DNA of 64,000 bases from Oceaniferula marina. GTDB taxonomy: Bacteria > Verrucomicrobiota > Verrucomicrobiia > Verrucomicrobiales > Akkermansiaceae. Made by a program: the position numbers and the translations under genes. The notes under the pieces are model-generated. The model was not told the DNA's origin. It saw nothing but the letters and a program-made list of their open reading frames with translations, and made no database searches. This document shows positions 27,915-36,511 of the stretch, piece by piece. The stretch spans positions 124,001 through 188,000 of the forward strand of contig NZ_JACBAZ010000006.1 of NCBI RefSeq assembly GCF_013391475.1, read 5' to 3'. Each line of letters opens with the position of its first letter. The stretch's first letter is position 1.

Positions 27915-29225
27915 ATGTCATTTACCACTCTCGGACTCCAGGCACGTATTCTTCAAGCGGTTGACGATGCGGGATATCAGGAAGCCACGCCGATCCAGGC
28001 CAAGACTATTCCTGTGATTATGCAGGGGAAGGATCTGATTGGCCTGGCCCAGACCGGAACGGGGAAAACGGCGGCTTTTACTCTGCCCCTTTTGTCCGAA
28101 CTCTGCCAACAGAGTCACGATGAGGCCGTGCGGGCAAGCCGGGTGCTGATTGTTGCCCCGACCCGTGAGTTGGTTGCCCAGATCAACCAGAGTATCCGGA
28201 CCTATGGAAAATACACCAACCTGAGGACGGTCATGGTGACCGGCGGCGCCAGTGAACGCCACCAAATCGAAAAACTTGCCAGTGGGGCGGATGTTGTGAT
28301 TGCTACACCGGGACGTTTACTGGCCTTGATGGAGGCTGGTCATGCCAGCTTTGGCAAGCTCACCCACCTGGTGCTTGATGAAGCTGACCGGATGTTGGAT
28401 ATGGGATTTTTCCCGGATATCTATGAGATTGTCAGCCGCCTTCCGAAACGACGCCAGAGTCTTTTGTTTTCAGCGACCTTTCCTCATCAGGTGGAAAAGC
28501 TGTCGAAGGAGATTCTTCGCTCACCCATGACGATTGAGATTGGGAACCGTAGTAACCCGGCCGATACCGTGAAACAGGAGCTTTATCCGGTGGAGCAGCA
28601 TTTAAAAACCGACTTGTTGGTCAGCTTGCTGGAGGATCATCAATTGTTTTCGGTGATTGCATTTGTCCGGACCAAGGAGGCGGTGGACACCTTGACCAAG
28701 GATCTCAAGGCCGAAGGAATCTCAGCCGAAGCGATTCATGGGGAGCGTTCCCAAAACCACCGCTACCGAACCCTGAGGGACTTTAAGGCAAGTAAGATTC
28801 GTGTGTTGGTCGCGACGGATATTGCCGCCAGAGGGCTCGATATCCCGGATGTCACCCACGTGGTCAATTATGATTTTCCGGAGCAAAGCGATGACTACAT
28901 CCACCGGATCGGGCGCACCGGTCGGGCCGGTTCCGAGGGAAATGCCATTACGTTCCTGACCTCGGCCAACGGTGAAAAACTCCGCAAGTTGGAGCGCCAG
29001 ATTGGACGGACTTTGCCGAAAAAGTATCGGGAGGGGTTCAACTACAAGGTCCCGGCTCCGGATGATGAGGACGAAAGACGCCCGTATCATCAGCCGAAAC
29101 CCAAACGTCACTCGGCTGACCGCTACGAGCGATCGGCAAGGGCCAAGGCAAAAAAGACAGCGGGTAAAAAAACTTCCGGAAGAGGGAAGTCAGGACCGGG
29201 AGGTCAGCGAAAAAAGCGTCGCTAG
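27915..29225 (+). CDS. DEAD-box RNA helicase, RhlE-like
   Basis: A 436-residue ATP-dependent RNA helicase. It has the Q motif YQEATPIQAKTIPVI, motif [59 protein letters not shown] and [16 protein letters not shown], then a basic tail rich in Lys/Arg/Gly (KAKKTAGKKTSGRGKSG), typical of RhlE/SrmB-type enzymes that act on rRNA. It is the second DEAD-box gene in this window and lacks the DbpA domain of the one at 19243-20931. ATG 27915 (MSFTTLGLQ) is the natural start; the frame extends upstream to 27879 without support. Confidence 0.92.
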   Translation: MSFTTLGLQARILQAVDDAGYQEATPIQAKTIPVIMQGKDLIGLAQTGTGKTAAFTLPLLSELCQQSHDEAVRASRVLIVAPTRELVAQINQSIRTYGKYTNLRTVMVTGGASERHQIEKLASGADVVIATPGRLLALMEAGHASFGKLTHLVLDEADRMLDMGFFPDIYEIVSRLPKRRQSLLFSATFPHQVEKLSKEILRSPMTIEIGNRSNPADTVKQELYPVEQHLKTDLLVSLLEDHQLFSVIAFVRTKEAVDTLTKDLKAEGISAEAIHGERSQNHRYRTLRDFKASKIRVLVATDIAARGLDIPDVTHVVNYDFPEQSDDYIHRIGRTGRAGSEGNAITFLTSANGEKLRKLERQIGRTLPKKYREGFNYKVPAPDDEDERRPYHQPKPKRHSADRYERSARAKAKKTAGKKTSGRGKSGPGGQRKKRR

Positions 29226-29282
29226 CCCAAACTAGGGCTTGTATGCCTTGATCGGCTTGGCGCATGCTGCTTGGACAAAATC

Positions 29283-29585
29283 ATGCAGCTACTCATTACG
29301 TACGTCGATCAGTTGGAGGCCGAAGCCGCGGAAAAAAAGATCACCGGCAAAAAGCGCCTTGCCAGTGACCGGGATGACAACGAGGTGATCTACCGCTTGT
29401 TTGGAGATCCCACCTGGGGGAATTTTTATCAGCTGGGCATGTATGCATTGCCTGAACTGAAAGAGATTGTGGACCGGCGAAAAGCCGGGCTGGAGTATGA
29501 CGCCGACAGGCACCGTGCGATTCTTGACGGCCTTGGTTTTGTGCAGAGCACCTACGGATTGAAGGTTCCCGATCATTGGCTATAG
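29283..29585 (+). CDS. Small conserved-looking protein of unknown function
   Basis: A 100-residue soluble protein starting MQLLITYVDQLEAEAAEKK. It is mostly helical, with the central aromatic-rich piece LFGDPTWGNFYQLGMYALPEL and the C-terminal RHRAILDGLGFVQSTYGLKVP. There is no signal peptide, membrane segment or known motif. It sits 57 bp after the RhlE-like gene and 70 bp before the selenocysteine rhodanese, all on the plus strand. Codon use resembles its neighbours, which supports a real gene. Confidence 0.55.
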   Translation: MQLLITYVDQLEAEAAEKKITGKKRLASDRDDNEVIYRLFGDPTWGNFYQLGMYALPELKEIVDRRKAGLEYDADRHRAILDGLGFVQSTYGLKVPDHWL

Positions 29586-29655
29586 CCTGCCGGCTGGGCG
29601 TGATTGTTGGTTTTCAGTGGAGGAATGTCGATTTGGTGCTTTATTGTGGGTTGTT

Positions 29656-30156
29656 ATGAAACTGAACCCATCCCCCTGTTTATCCACCTGCTCCATGGGA
29701 GCCATGGTGGCCCTATTGGTTTCGCCTCTGGCTCTGGCCCAAGATAAAGCCGAAGCACCTGCCAAAAGCCAAGCCGAGGAAAAGTCGACACCGAACAAGC
29801 CGAGCTTTCAATCCGTGACGGTGGAAGAGCTCCAGTCCGCAGTGAAAGCGGGCAAGGTGGCCGTGATCGATGTCAATGGAGTGAAGTCCTATAATAAGGG
29901 ACATGTGCCTGGCGCGATTCACTTTGCTACGGAAAAAGAGAAACTCGCCGAAAAACTACCAGAGGACAAGAGCACCCTAGTGGTCACCTATTGTAGTGGC
30001 CCTCAATGATCTGCTTGGAAACGGGCTGCGGTCGCAGCCAAGAAGTTGGGATACACCCAAGTGAAGTATCTTGAGGCCGGTATTCAGGGGTGGAGAAAAG
30101 CAGAGGCCGAGACGGAAACGGGGGATTTGCCCGTGCCTGAAAATAAGAAAAAATAG
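29656..30156 (+). CDS. Exported rhodanese-like protein, probable selenoprotein (in-frame TGA at 30007-30009)
   Basis: Read through the TGA, this is a complete 166-residue rhodanese domain protein. A signal peptide (residues 1-28, ending LALA) and an Ala/Lys/Glu linker precede the domain: VTVEELQSAVKAGKVAVIDVNG, KSYNKGHVPGAIHF, LPEDKSTLVVTYCSGPQ, then TGA (residue 118), then SAWKRAAVAAKKLGYTQVKYL and GIQGW (142-146), ending at TAG. Rhodaneses of this type, as I remember them, read YC-x-x-P-x-CSA, so the TGA replaces a cysteine. Cys113 and the TGA residue form a C-x4-U pair. TGA is an ordinary stop in other genes here (for example rnhB and btuD). A SECIS-like hairpin follows. A conventional annotation would end at 30009 as a truncated 117-aa protein. 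The alternative is a recent nonsense mutation. Confidence 0.8.
30007..30042 (+). promoter_or_regulatory. Bacterial-type SECIS element candidate
   Basis: Fourteen nt after the TGA, GGCTGC (30024-30029) pairs with GCAGCC (30034-30039) around a GGTC loop (30030-30033). CTTGG (30014-30018) can pair with CCAAG (30038-30042) as a lower stem in an alternative fold. The E. coli fdhF SECIS upper hairpin has the same GGUC core and a nearly identical stem, 11 nt after its UGA. SelB would bind this loop to deliver Sec-tRNA. Confidence 0.75.
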
Positions 30157-30207
30157 CAGCCGAAGCCGAATGGACAGGCGCTGCCTGCCATTGGCCCATC
30201 GACAGGG

Positions 30208-30622
30208 TTATACCATTCTCCCAGTTAAATGGGCTGAATGGTTTGAGTTTAAGGTGATGAGTCAGTCAGCAAGCTGAATGGCAAGGGGGCACTGAATCTT
30301 ATAGATTTTATACCACTCCGCAAAACAGACGAGACGATTGATCGTTGTTGAGGTATGTGGAAAAGCACTGCGTGATCCATGAGAATTCCGGATGAATGAC
30401 TCCTTTGGCTTTGTTTCTCCTTAGTCATGGTGCCCGCACCATTCCTTCGTCGCGCCTTACCAAAGAACTCATTCATCTCGGCTATCGTCCCGTCTGTTTT
30501 ACTACTTGGTTTTACCGTTGCTGCGCGTCGGTTGCATAGCCCGCTATGCGCCTTCCTTGTGCCTAGTTAAAATCGAAAACTTTCAGTGCCATTCAGCCAA
30601 TTTAACTGATCAAATGGTATTA
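30208..30622. mobile_element. 415-bp non-coding element with 34-bp imperfect terminal inverted repeats
   Basis: The ends 30208-30241 and 30589-30622 match as inverted repeats at 28 of 34 positions, sharing the core AGTTAAAT-GGCTGAATGG. Inside, GCTGAATGGC recurs at 30273, an inverted pair GCATAGC/GCTATGC forms a hairpin near 30534-30549, and no transposase or convincing ORF is present. The right end supplies the stop codon of the ABC-F gene (TTA at 30620-30622). It fills the gap between the rhodanese and the ABC-F gene. It looks like a MITE, but no clear target-site duplication is visible. Confidence 0.5.
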
Positions 30623-32590
30623 CTCGCCGAGTTCTTCGCTGACCTGTTCAATCTTGGTATTGAGCTGGTCCCAGCGGGTGTAGGCATGTTCGAGTTTTTC
30701 TCCGAGCGCCTGGTAGGCGTGGGACGCCTGTTGGAGTTTTTCGGCATCGGCCGCGACTTCGGGCTCTGACATATGCTGGGTGAGGGCAGCCTGGGCCGCT
30801 TCAAACTCAGAGATGTTTTCTTCAGTTGTTTCGAGTTCTTTCTGAAGGGGACCGAGGATTTCCTTCCGTTTGCGGCGTTGTTCGGCTTCGAGTTTCCGTT
30901 GTTGCTTACGGTTGCCCGATGCCGCGGCTCCTGCGGTCTGGGTGTTGGGTGCGGTTTTATTTTTCACCGCTTCCGCTTGTTTTTCCTCTTCGCATTTCTC
31001 GAGGTAATAGGAAATGTTGCCGGCATACATCCGAGGGGGGCGCCCTTGGCGGAACTCGAGGGTTTTCGTGACGATGGAATCGAGGAAGGATCGGTTGTGG
31101 GAGACGATTAAAAACGAGCCCGGGTAATCTTTGAGCGCATTTTGCAGAACCTCCTGAGATTGGATGTCAAGGTGGTTGGTCGGTTCGTCCAGGATCAGGA
31201 AATTGGCCGGGCGAACCAGCATGCAGACGAGGGCAACCCGGGAGCGTTCTCCTCCGGAAAGCACGCCGATGCGCTTGAAGACGTCATCGCCACGGAAGAG
31301 GAAACACCCCAGCAGGTTCCGGGCATGTGGCGCCATCTCCCGGGAGGCTGCCCGCTCCACGCAGTCGAGCACCGTCAGGGTGGCGTCGAGTTCGTCGGCG
31401 TGGTTCTGGGAGAAAAACGAGACGGCGGCTTTGTGGCCCAGAGTGTAGGTTCCGGCATCGGGTGCTTCCTGTCCGGTGATGAGTCGGCAGAAGGTTGATT
31501 TGCCGGCACCGTTGGGGCCAACGATGGCGATGTGTTCGCCGCGGGTGATTTCGAAATTGAAGTCCTTGAAGATCGAGATGTTGCCGTAGGCTTTATCCGC
31601 ACGTTCCAGCATGGCCACGCTGTGGCCGGAGGCCGGGGGCTCGGGAAAGCGGAAGTTCATCACGGAGTCGTCATCTTCGATGGTGATGAGTTCGATTTTT
31701 TCGAGCTGTTTGATTCGGCTTTGAACTTGTTTTGCCTTGGTGGCTTTGGACCGGAAGCGGTCGATAAACTCCTGGGTTTGTTTGATTTCGCGTTGCTGAG
31801 CTTTGTATTGCTTGACCAGGATTTCTTTACGCAGTGCGGACTCCTTCATGTAGAACGAGTAATTGCCGGCGTATTCCTCCGCCCGGCCGTGGTGGAAGGC
31901 GATGGTCCGGGTGGTGAGCATGTCGAGCAGTGCCAGATCGTGGGAAATGATCAGGATGGCACCGGGGTAGTTGACCAGGTAGTTCTCCATCCACTTCTGG
32001 GAATCGATGTCGAGGTGGTTCGTGGGTTCGTCCAGGAGCAGAACTTCTGGCTGTTGCAGTAGGAGTTTGGTGAGTGCGATACGCATTTGCCATCCTCCTG
32101 AGAACTCACCGCAGTCGCGGGTGAAGTCGCTCCGTTTGAATCCAAGGCCGGCGAGCACGGATTCTATTTTCGGTTTAATTCTGCCGGGGTCGGCGTCGTG
32201 GAGTTTGAGTTCCAGGTCGCCGATTTCATGCAGCAGGTCGGAATACGGAGCGGAGCGGGGGTCGAGTTGTTTAAGTTGCTCGGAGAGTTCGTCGATGTCC
32301 TGTTGCAGGGACTGGGTTTCGGCGAAGGCGGATTCAACCTCATCCCAGAGGCTGATGCCTTTGATGTGGATGCCTTCCTGGGGAAGGTAGCCGATCTGGC
32401 AATGCTTTGGTTTGACGATTTGGCCACCACTGGGTTCGATGATGTTGGCGATACACTTCATCAGGGTGGATTTGCCTGCGCCGTTGTGGCCAGCAAAGGC
32501 GATACGCTCCTTGGTCAGGACGGTAAATGACAGATCCTTAAAAAGCACCCTGGCACCGTATTCGACGTGGAGATTTTGAATGGCAAGCAT
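30620..32590 (-). CDS. ABC-F family ATPase (Uup/YheS-like)
   Basis: A 656-residue cytoplasmic ABC-F protein with two ATP-binding cassettes and no membrane domain. The first cassette has Walker A GHNGAGKST, signature SGGWQMR and LLLDEPTNHLD; the second has GPNGAGKST, SGGERSR and LILDEPTNHLD. Between them is the P-site interaction linker (KEILVKQYKAQQREIKQTQ). The C-terminus (about 545-656) is a charged coiled coil (RKQQRKLEAEQRRKRKEIL and on). Such proteins bind the ribosomal E site or act on ribosome assembly and stalling. ATG 32590 (MLAIQNLHVEYG) is preferred over 32626. The stop codon lies inside the terminal repeat of the 415-bp element. Confidence 0.93.
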   Translation of the reverse strand: MLAIQNLHVEYGARVLFKDLSFTVLTKERIAFAGHNGAGKSTLMKCIANIIEPSGGQIVKPKHCQIGYLPQEGIHIKGISLWDEVESAFAETQSLQQDIDELSEQLKQLDPRSAPYSDLLHEIGDLELKLHDADPGRIKPKIESVLAGLGFKRSDFTRDCGEFSGGWQMRIALTKLLLQQPEVLLLDEPTNHLDIDSQKWMENYLVNYPGAILIISHDLALLDMLTTRTIAFHHGRAEEYAGNYSFYMKESALRKEILVKQYKAQQREIKQTQEFIDRFRSKATKAKQVQSRIKQLEKIELITIEDDDSVMNFRFPEPPASGHSVAMLERADKAYGNISIFKDFNFEITRGEHIAIVGPNGAGKSTFCRLITGQEAPDAGTYTLGHKAAVSFFSQNHADELDATLTVLDCVERAASREMAPHARNLLGCFLFRGDDVFKRIGVLSGGERSRVALVCMLVRPANFLILDEPTNHLDIQSQEVLQNALKDYPGSFLIVSHNRSFLDSIVTKTLEFRQGRPPRMYAGNISYYLEKCEEEKQAEAVKNKTAPNTQTAGAAASGNRKQQRKLEAEQRRKRKEILGPLQKELETTEENISEFEAAQAALTQHMSEPEVAADAEKLQQASHAYQALGEKLEHAYTRWDQLNTKIEQVSEELGE

Positions 32591-32737
32591 CGCGCCGTGG
32601 TTTCTGCCAGAATTCCCGTGATGCACAAGGATTTTTAGCGCGCTCTACCGCGCTGGGGGTGGGATTGGAGCTTGCTCGATAGCAGGTAGCGTGTAGGTTT
32701 TTTCGTCAGGCATTCGGTGATGGCGGTATTCTCCTTA

Positions 32738-35700
32738 ATGATGAGCAGGTTTTTAGTCTTGGTGGTGGCATGGATGGTTTGCTGGATTCTTCCAGTGGCT
32801 ATCGCTGCGGGTGATCCTGTGATCTCGGAGTTTTTGGCATCCAATGACAGTGAATATGCGGATGAAGACGGAGAGTTTTCCGATTGGATTGAAATCCACA
32901 ACCCGGGAAGTCTGGCGGTCAACTTGGCCGGATGGCATCTGACGGATGCTGACGACGATCTTGAGAAGTGGACGTTTCCGAGCGTGAGTGTTCCCGCCGG
33001 CGGCTACCTGGTGGTTTTTGCCTCGGGCAAGGACCGGGCGGTCACGGGAAGTGAACTCCATACAAATTTCAAGCTCAGCAGTGATGGCGAGTATCTGTCC
33101 TTGGTCAAACCGGACGGCGTATCAAAAACTTCGGAATTTGACCCCTTTCCGGCACAAAGTGAGGACATCAGCTATGGATTGTTCAATCGCTCGGTTCTGG
33201 TGGCCTCACAATCGGCGGTTCAATTTACCACCGAGACCCCGACGGTCGATCTTCAGGGGAAGGACTGGACGGCCTATGACTTCGATGACGAAACCTGGTC
33301 CGAGGGCATGGCGGGATTGGGTTATGACCGCAGTGGGGATTATGCGCAATGGATCAATAGCTGGCTGGCAGATGGCACGGTATCGGTATGGTCAAGGCAA
33401 TCCTTTGAGCTCCCGGATGCCTCTGCGGTTTCCGGTATGATTCTGCGCTTGCGTTATGATGATGCAGTCGAGGTGTTTTTGAATGGAACCGAAGTGCTCT
33501 CTTCCACCCAGGCGGGGGATGCCACCGGCTTTGTTGATTTCGACCTCGCGGGGTATGAATCGGCATTGCGGAATGGAACCAATGTGCTGGCAATTCAACT
33601 GAACAATAGCAATGCTTCGAGCTCTGACCTGCTGCTGGATGCCGAGCTGTCCGTGAACACGGCGGCCGACGCCTCGGCGTATACCTATCTAAGTGACCCC
33701 TCTCCGGCTCGGGCGAATGATGGCGGGGTGATCAACCCGGGCCCGATTGTTTCAGGGGTCACGGAAAATCCACCTCAACCTGGTGAGGCTGACGATGTCC
33801 TGGTCACCGCTTACGTGCAACCCAGGGAGGCGGCGGTCGCATCGGTCACGCTGCGGTATCGCGTGAACTATTCGGCTGAGCTTGAGGTAGCGATGCGGGA
33901 TGACGGGTTGGGTGGCGATGTTAGCGCCGGAGATGGACTGTATACGGCGATTCTCCCGGCTTCTGCTGCTTCCGCTGGTGAAATGTTGCGCTGGACGGTG
34001 GTGGCGGAGGACACCGGTGGGCTTGCCTCCAGGATGCCAATGCAGGCGGATACTTCGGGAGACAGCCAGTCGCCGGGGTATTACGGAACCGTGGTGGCCG
34101 ACCCTTCACTCGGGCAAGACCTTGAGCTCATGCATTGGTTTACCCAGAATGTGACCAACGCACACAATCGGACCGGAGCCCGTGCATCGGTCTATTACGG
34201 TGGGAAGTTTTACGATAACATCTATGTGCGGGAGCGTGGGGGCTATACCAATACCTCATCGCAGAAATTTGACTTCAACAAGGGCTATCCATTGTATGTG
34301 AATGAGACGATGCCATCTGTCGGGGAGGTGAATATGAATGCCAATGGTTCCGACCCGTCGTATCTGCGGCAGCCACTCGGGTTCCAATATCATCAGCAGG
34401 CCGGCAACCCGGCGTGTGAATCTTTCCAGGTTCACATGCGCGTGAATGGTAGTTTTGACCGGGTCGGCACCTTGATTGAACAGGTGGATGAAGATTTTCT
34501 GGACCGCTATGGCTATGACAGCGACGGAGGGGACCTTTATAAGCTGGTGCAGCGCAGCAATCTCAATCCTTCCTTTGATGATGTAACCACAGGGGTCGAA
34601 AAAAAGACCGGGGACAAAGATGATTTTTCATCGCTTCAGGCATTGGTCGATGATCTGAAACTGGCGAGCTCGGATCAGCGGATCGACCGCTTTTATGATA
34701 ATCTGGATATCCCTGAATTTATCAATTACATGGCGATTCGGGCGATCCAGCAACAAGCGGATGATGTGCGGAAAAATTTTTATGTCTTCAAGGATGTTGA
34801 TGGGGACGGGCGCTGGAGGATTTTCCCCTGGGACCTTGATTACACCTGGGACATCGTCGGTGGGCACGGTGAAACCAGAGTGGATCATCCGTTTTTCGGG
34901 ATTCAGGCACAACCGACAGCTGACGGGGCCAACCAGTGGAACCGCTTGTATGATGTCGCCTTTGAGGATGAGACGATGCAGCGCCTGATGTTGCGGCGTT
35001 TGCGCACCTTGATGGACCAGCATTTGATGGCGACGTCTACCGGCAGTTGGTTTGATCAGACGATTGATGCTTTGTTTGAGCCGATGAGTTCCTTGCCCGG
35101 GCCCTCGAACACCTACCGTGTCCGCCTGCGCGATACCGAGTTGCCGGAGCGGCGGAGCGAGTTGTTTAATGACTTCACGCAGGCGATCCCGGGAATGAAT
35201 GTGGTGATACCGGATAGTCAGTCGGGGACCCCGGATGTGGTGATTGACGAGGTGGATTTCAGTCCTGCAAGCCACGATCAGGATCAGGAGTATATCCGCC
35301 TATGGAATCGAGAATCAAGCGAGGTGGATATCAGTGGCTGGTCGATCAGCCATGGGGTGGAATTTGTTTTTCCAGCAGGCACGGTGATCCCCCGAAACGG
35401 CTACCTTTATGTGTCGCCCAAATTGAAGAAATTCGCGAGTCGCTCGGTATCACCCAAGGCCGGTGAACGTTGTCTGGTGACCGGTCCGTATGCCGGGCAC
35501 CTTTCGAGCTTTGGTGAAGAGCTTGTTTTGAGTGATGCCGCCGCAGGGGAGGTGCAAAGGTTCACCTATCAAGGTGCTCCCTCCTTGGCTCAGCAGTATC
35601 TCCTTCTCACCGAGCTTCATTACGCTCCGGGGGTGAATCCGGATGCTGAGTTTATCGAGTTGTGGAACTCGTCATCAAGCGAGACCATCGACCTGACCGG

Positions 35701-36511
35701 TGTGCATTTCACCGCGGGGGTTGATTTTGATTTTACGACTGCAGACATCACCACCTTGGAGCCTGGGCAACGCTTGTTAGTGGTTAAAGATAGTCTGGCT
35801 TTTGCCTCGATCTATGGCGATTACTTCAATGCGCGCATTGCGGGAGAGTTTGCCAATGGCACCTCATTGAATAACGGGGGGGAGAGACTTAAGCTTGAGG
35901 ATGCCACGAATTCGACCATCTTTGAGTTCCGCTACGATAACCAAAGCCCGTGGCCGGATGCCGGAGGTTCGTCGTTGAGCTATGATCATGGTTTTGGTCT
36001 GGGACCAGCCCAAGTGACTGATTATTCCGATCCTTCGAATTGGGTGGTGACGCCGGGTGAAGAGGGCTCCCCGCTAGGCTACGGCCCCTTGTTCGATAGC
36101 TGGCTGGCGGCACGTGGACAATCGGACCCACTGGAGGAAGATGGCGGCTGGAGTGCCTTGATGAGTTATGCTTTGGGGCGTGATTTACTCGGGGGGGAGG
36201 CTGTGTATCGTGTTGCGGTGGAGTCGCTGACCGATGACGGCTCCGGAGGGTTTGAAGTGGTTGTTGGCGGGGCATCAGAGGAAGCGGATCGCTATCTGAC
36301 GATGGAAATTTCGGCGAGATCATGTTTTGATATGGATTTGGATATTGAGGTTTCGAGCAATATGGAGGATTGGCAGAGTGCGGCGGACCTTGAAATCCTT
36401 GAGCAGTATGAATCGGACCATGGCGTGTGGGTCTATAAATACCGGGTTGGCGGAGCACTTGGGCCTGGTGAAAAACGATTTGCGAGATTGGCAGCGCAGA
36501 AGAAGGAATGA
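32738..36511 (+). CDS. Large exported CotH-kinase protein with three lamin-tail domains
   Basis: About 1257 residues. A signal peptide (LVLVVAWMVCWILPVAIAAG) is followed by a lamin-tail domain (VISEFLASNDSEYADEDGEF onward, to about 100), a beta-rich middle with a probable carbohydrate-binding-like fold (about 135-300), and a CotH-like domain at about 460-815. The latter contains VYYGGKFYDNIYVRERGG, DLYKLVQRSN and WRIFPWDLDYTWD, the conserved kinase-like Asp motif. Two more lamin-tail domains follow (VVIDEVDFSPASHDQDQEYI near 833; LLTELHYAPGVNPDAEFIELW near 954), then a C-terminal tail. This architecture is frequent in Verrucomicrobiota and Planctomycetota. The role is unknown, perhaps phosphorylation or binding at the cell surface. 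Its stop overlaps the nadC start (ATGA). Confidence 0.82.
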   Translation: MMSRFLVLVVAWMVCWILPVAIAAGDPVISEFLASNDSEYADEDGEFSDWIEIHNPGSLAVNLAGWHLTDADDDLEKWTFPSVSVPAGGYLVVFASGKDRAVTGSELHTNFKLSSDGEYLSLVKPDGVSKTSEFDPFPAQSEDISYGLFNRSVLVASQSAVQFTTETPTVDLQGKDWTAYDFDDETWSEGMAGLGYDRSGDYAQWINSWLADGTVSVWSRQSFELPDASAVSGMILRLRYDDAVEVFLNGTEVLSSTQAGDATGFVDFDLAGYESALRNGTNVLAIQLNNSNASSSDLLLDAELSVNTAADASAYTYLSDPSPARANDGGVINPGPIVSGVTENPPQPGEADDVLVTAYVQPREAAVASVTLRYRVNYSAELEVAMRDDGLGGDVSAGDGLYTAILPASAASAGEMLRWTVVAEDTGGLASRMPMQADTSGDSQSPGYYGTVVADPSLGQDLELMHWFTQNVTNAHNRTGARASVYYGGKFYDNIYVRERGGYTNTSSQKFDFNKGYPLYVNETMPSVGEVNMNANGSDPSYLRQPLGFQYHQQAGNPACESFQVHMRVNGSFDRVGTLIEQVDEDFLDRYGYDSDGGDLYKLVQRSNLNPSFDDVTTGVEKKTGDKDDFSSLQALVDDLKLASSDQRIDRFYDNLDIPEFINYMAIRAIQQQADDVRKNFYVFKDVDGDGRWRIFPWDLDYTWDIVGGHGETRVDHPFFGIQAQPTADGANQWNRLYDVAFEDETMQRLMLRRLRTLMDQHLMATSTGSWFDQTIDALFEPMSSLPGPSNTYRVRLRDTELPERRSELFNDFTQAIPGMNVVIPDSQSGTPDVVIDEVDFSPASHDQDQEYIRLWNRESSEVDISGWSISHGVEFVFPAGTVIPRNGYLYVSPKLKKFASRSVSPKAGERCLVTGPYAGHLSSFGEELVLSDAAAGEVQRFTYQGAPSLAQQYLLLTELHYAPGVNPDAEFIELWNSSSSETIDLTGVHFTAGVDFDFTTADITTLEPGQRLLVVKDSLAFASIYGDYFNARIAGEFANGTSLNNGGERLKLEDATNSTIFEFRYDNQSPWPDAGGSSLSYDHGFGLGPAQVTDYSDPSNWVVTPGEEGSPLGYGPLFDSWLAARGQSDPLEEDGGWSALMSYALGRDLLGGEAVYRVAVESLTDDGSGGFEVVVGGASEEADRYLTMEISARSCFDMDLDIEVSSNMEDWQSAADLEILEQYESDHGVWVYKYRVGGALGPGEKRFARLAAQKKE

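Noticed and set aside
29656-30009. Reading the rhodanese as a plain truncated gene or pseudogene
   Set aside because: The frame after the TGA is intact, keeps rhodanese motifs to a natural stop, and is followed at the right place by a SECIS-like hairpin. A recent mutation remains possible but is the weaker explanation.
30249-30476. Minus-strand ORF of 75 aa inside the 415-bp element
   Set aside because: No recognisable domain and no supporting start signal; it lies within inverted-repeat DNA that looks non-coding.
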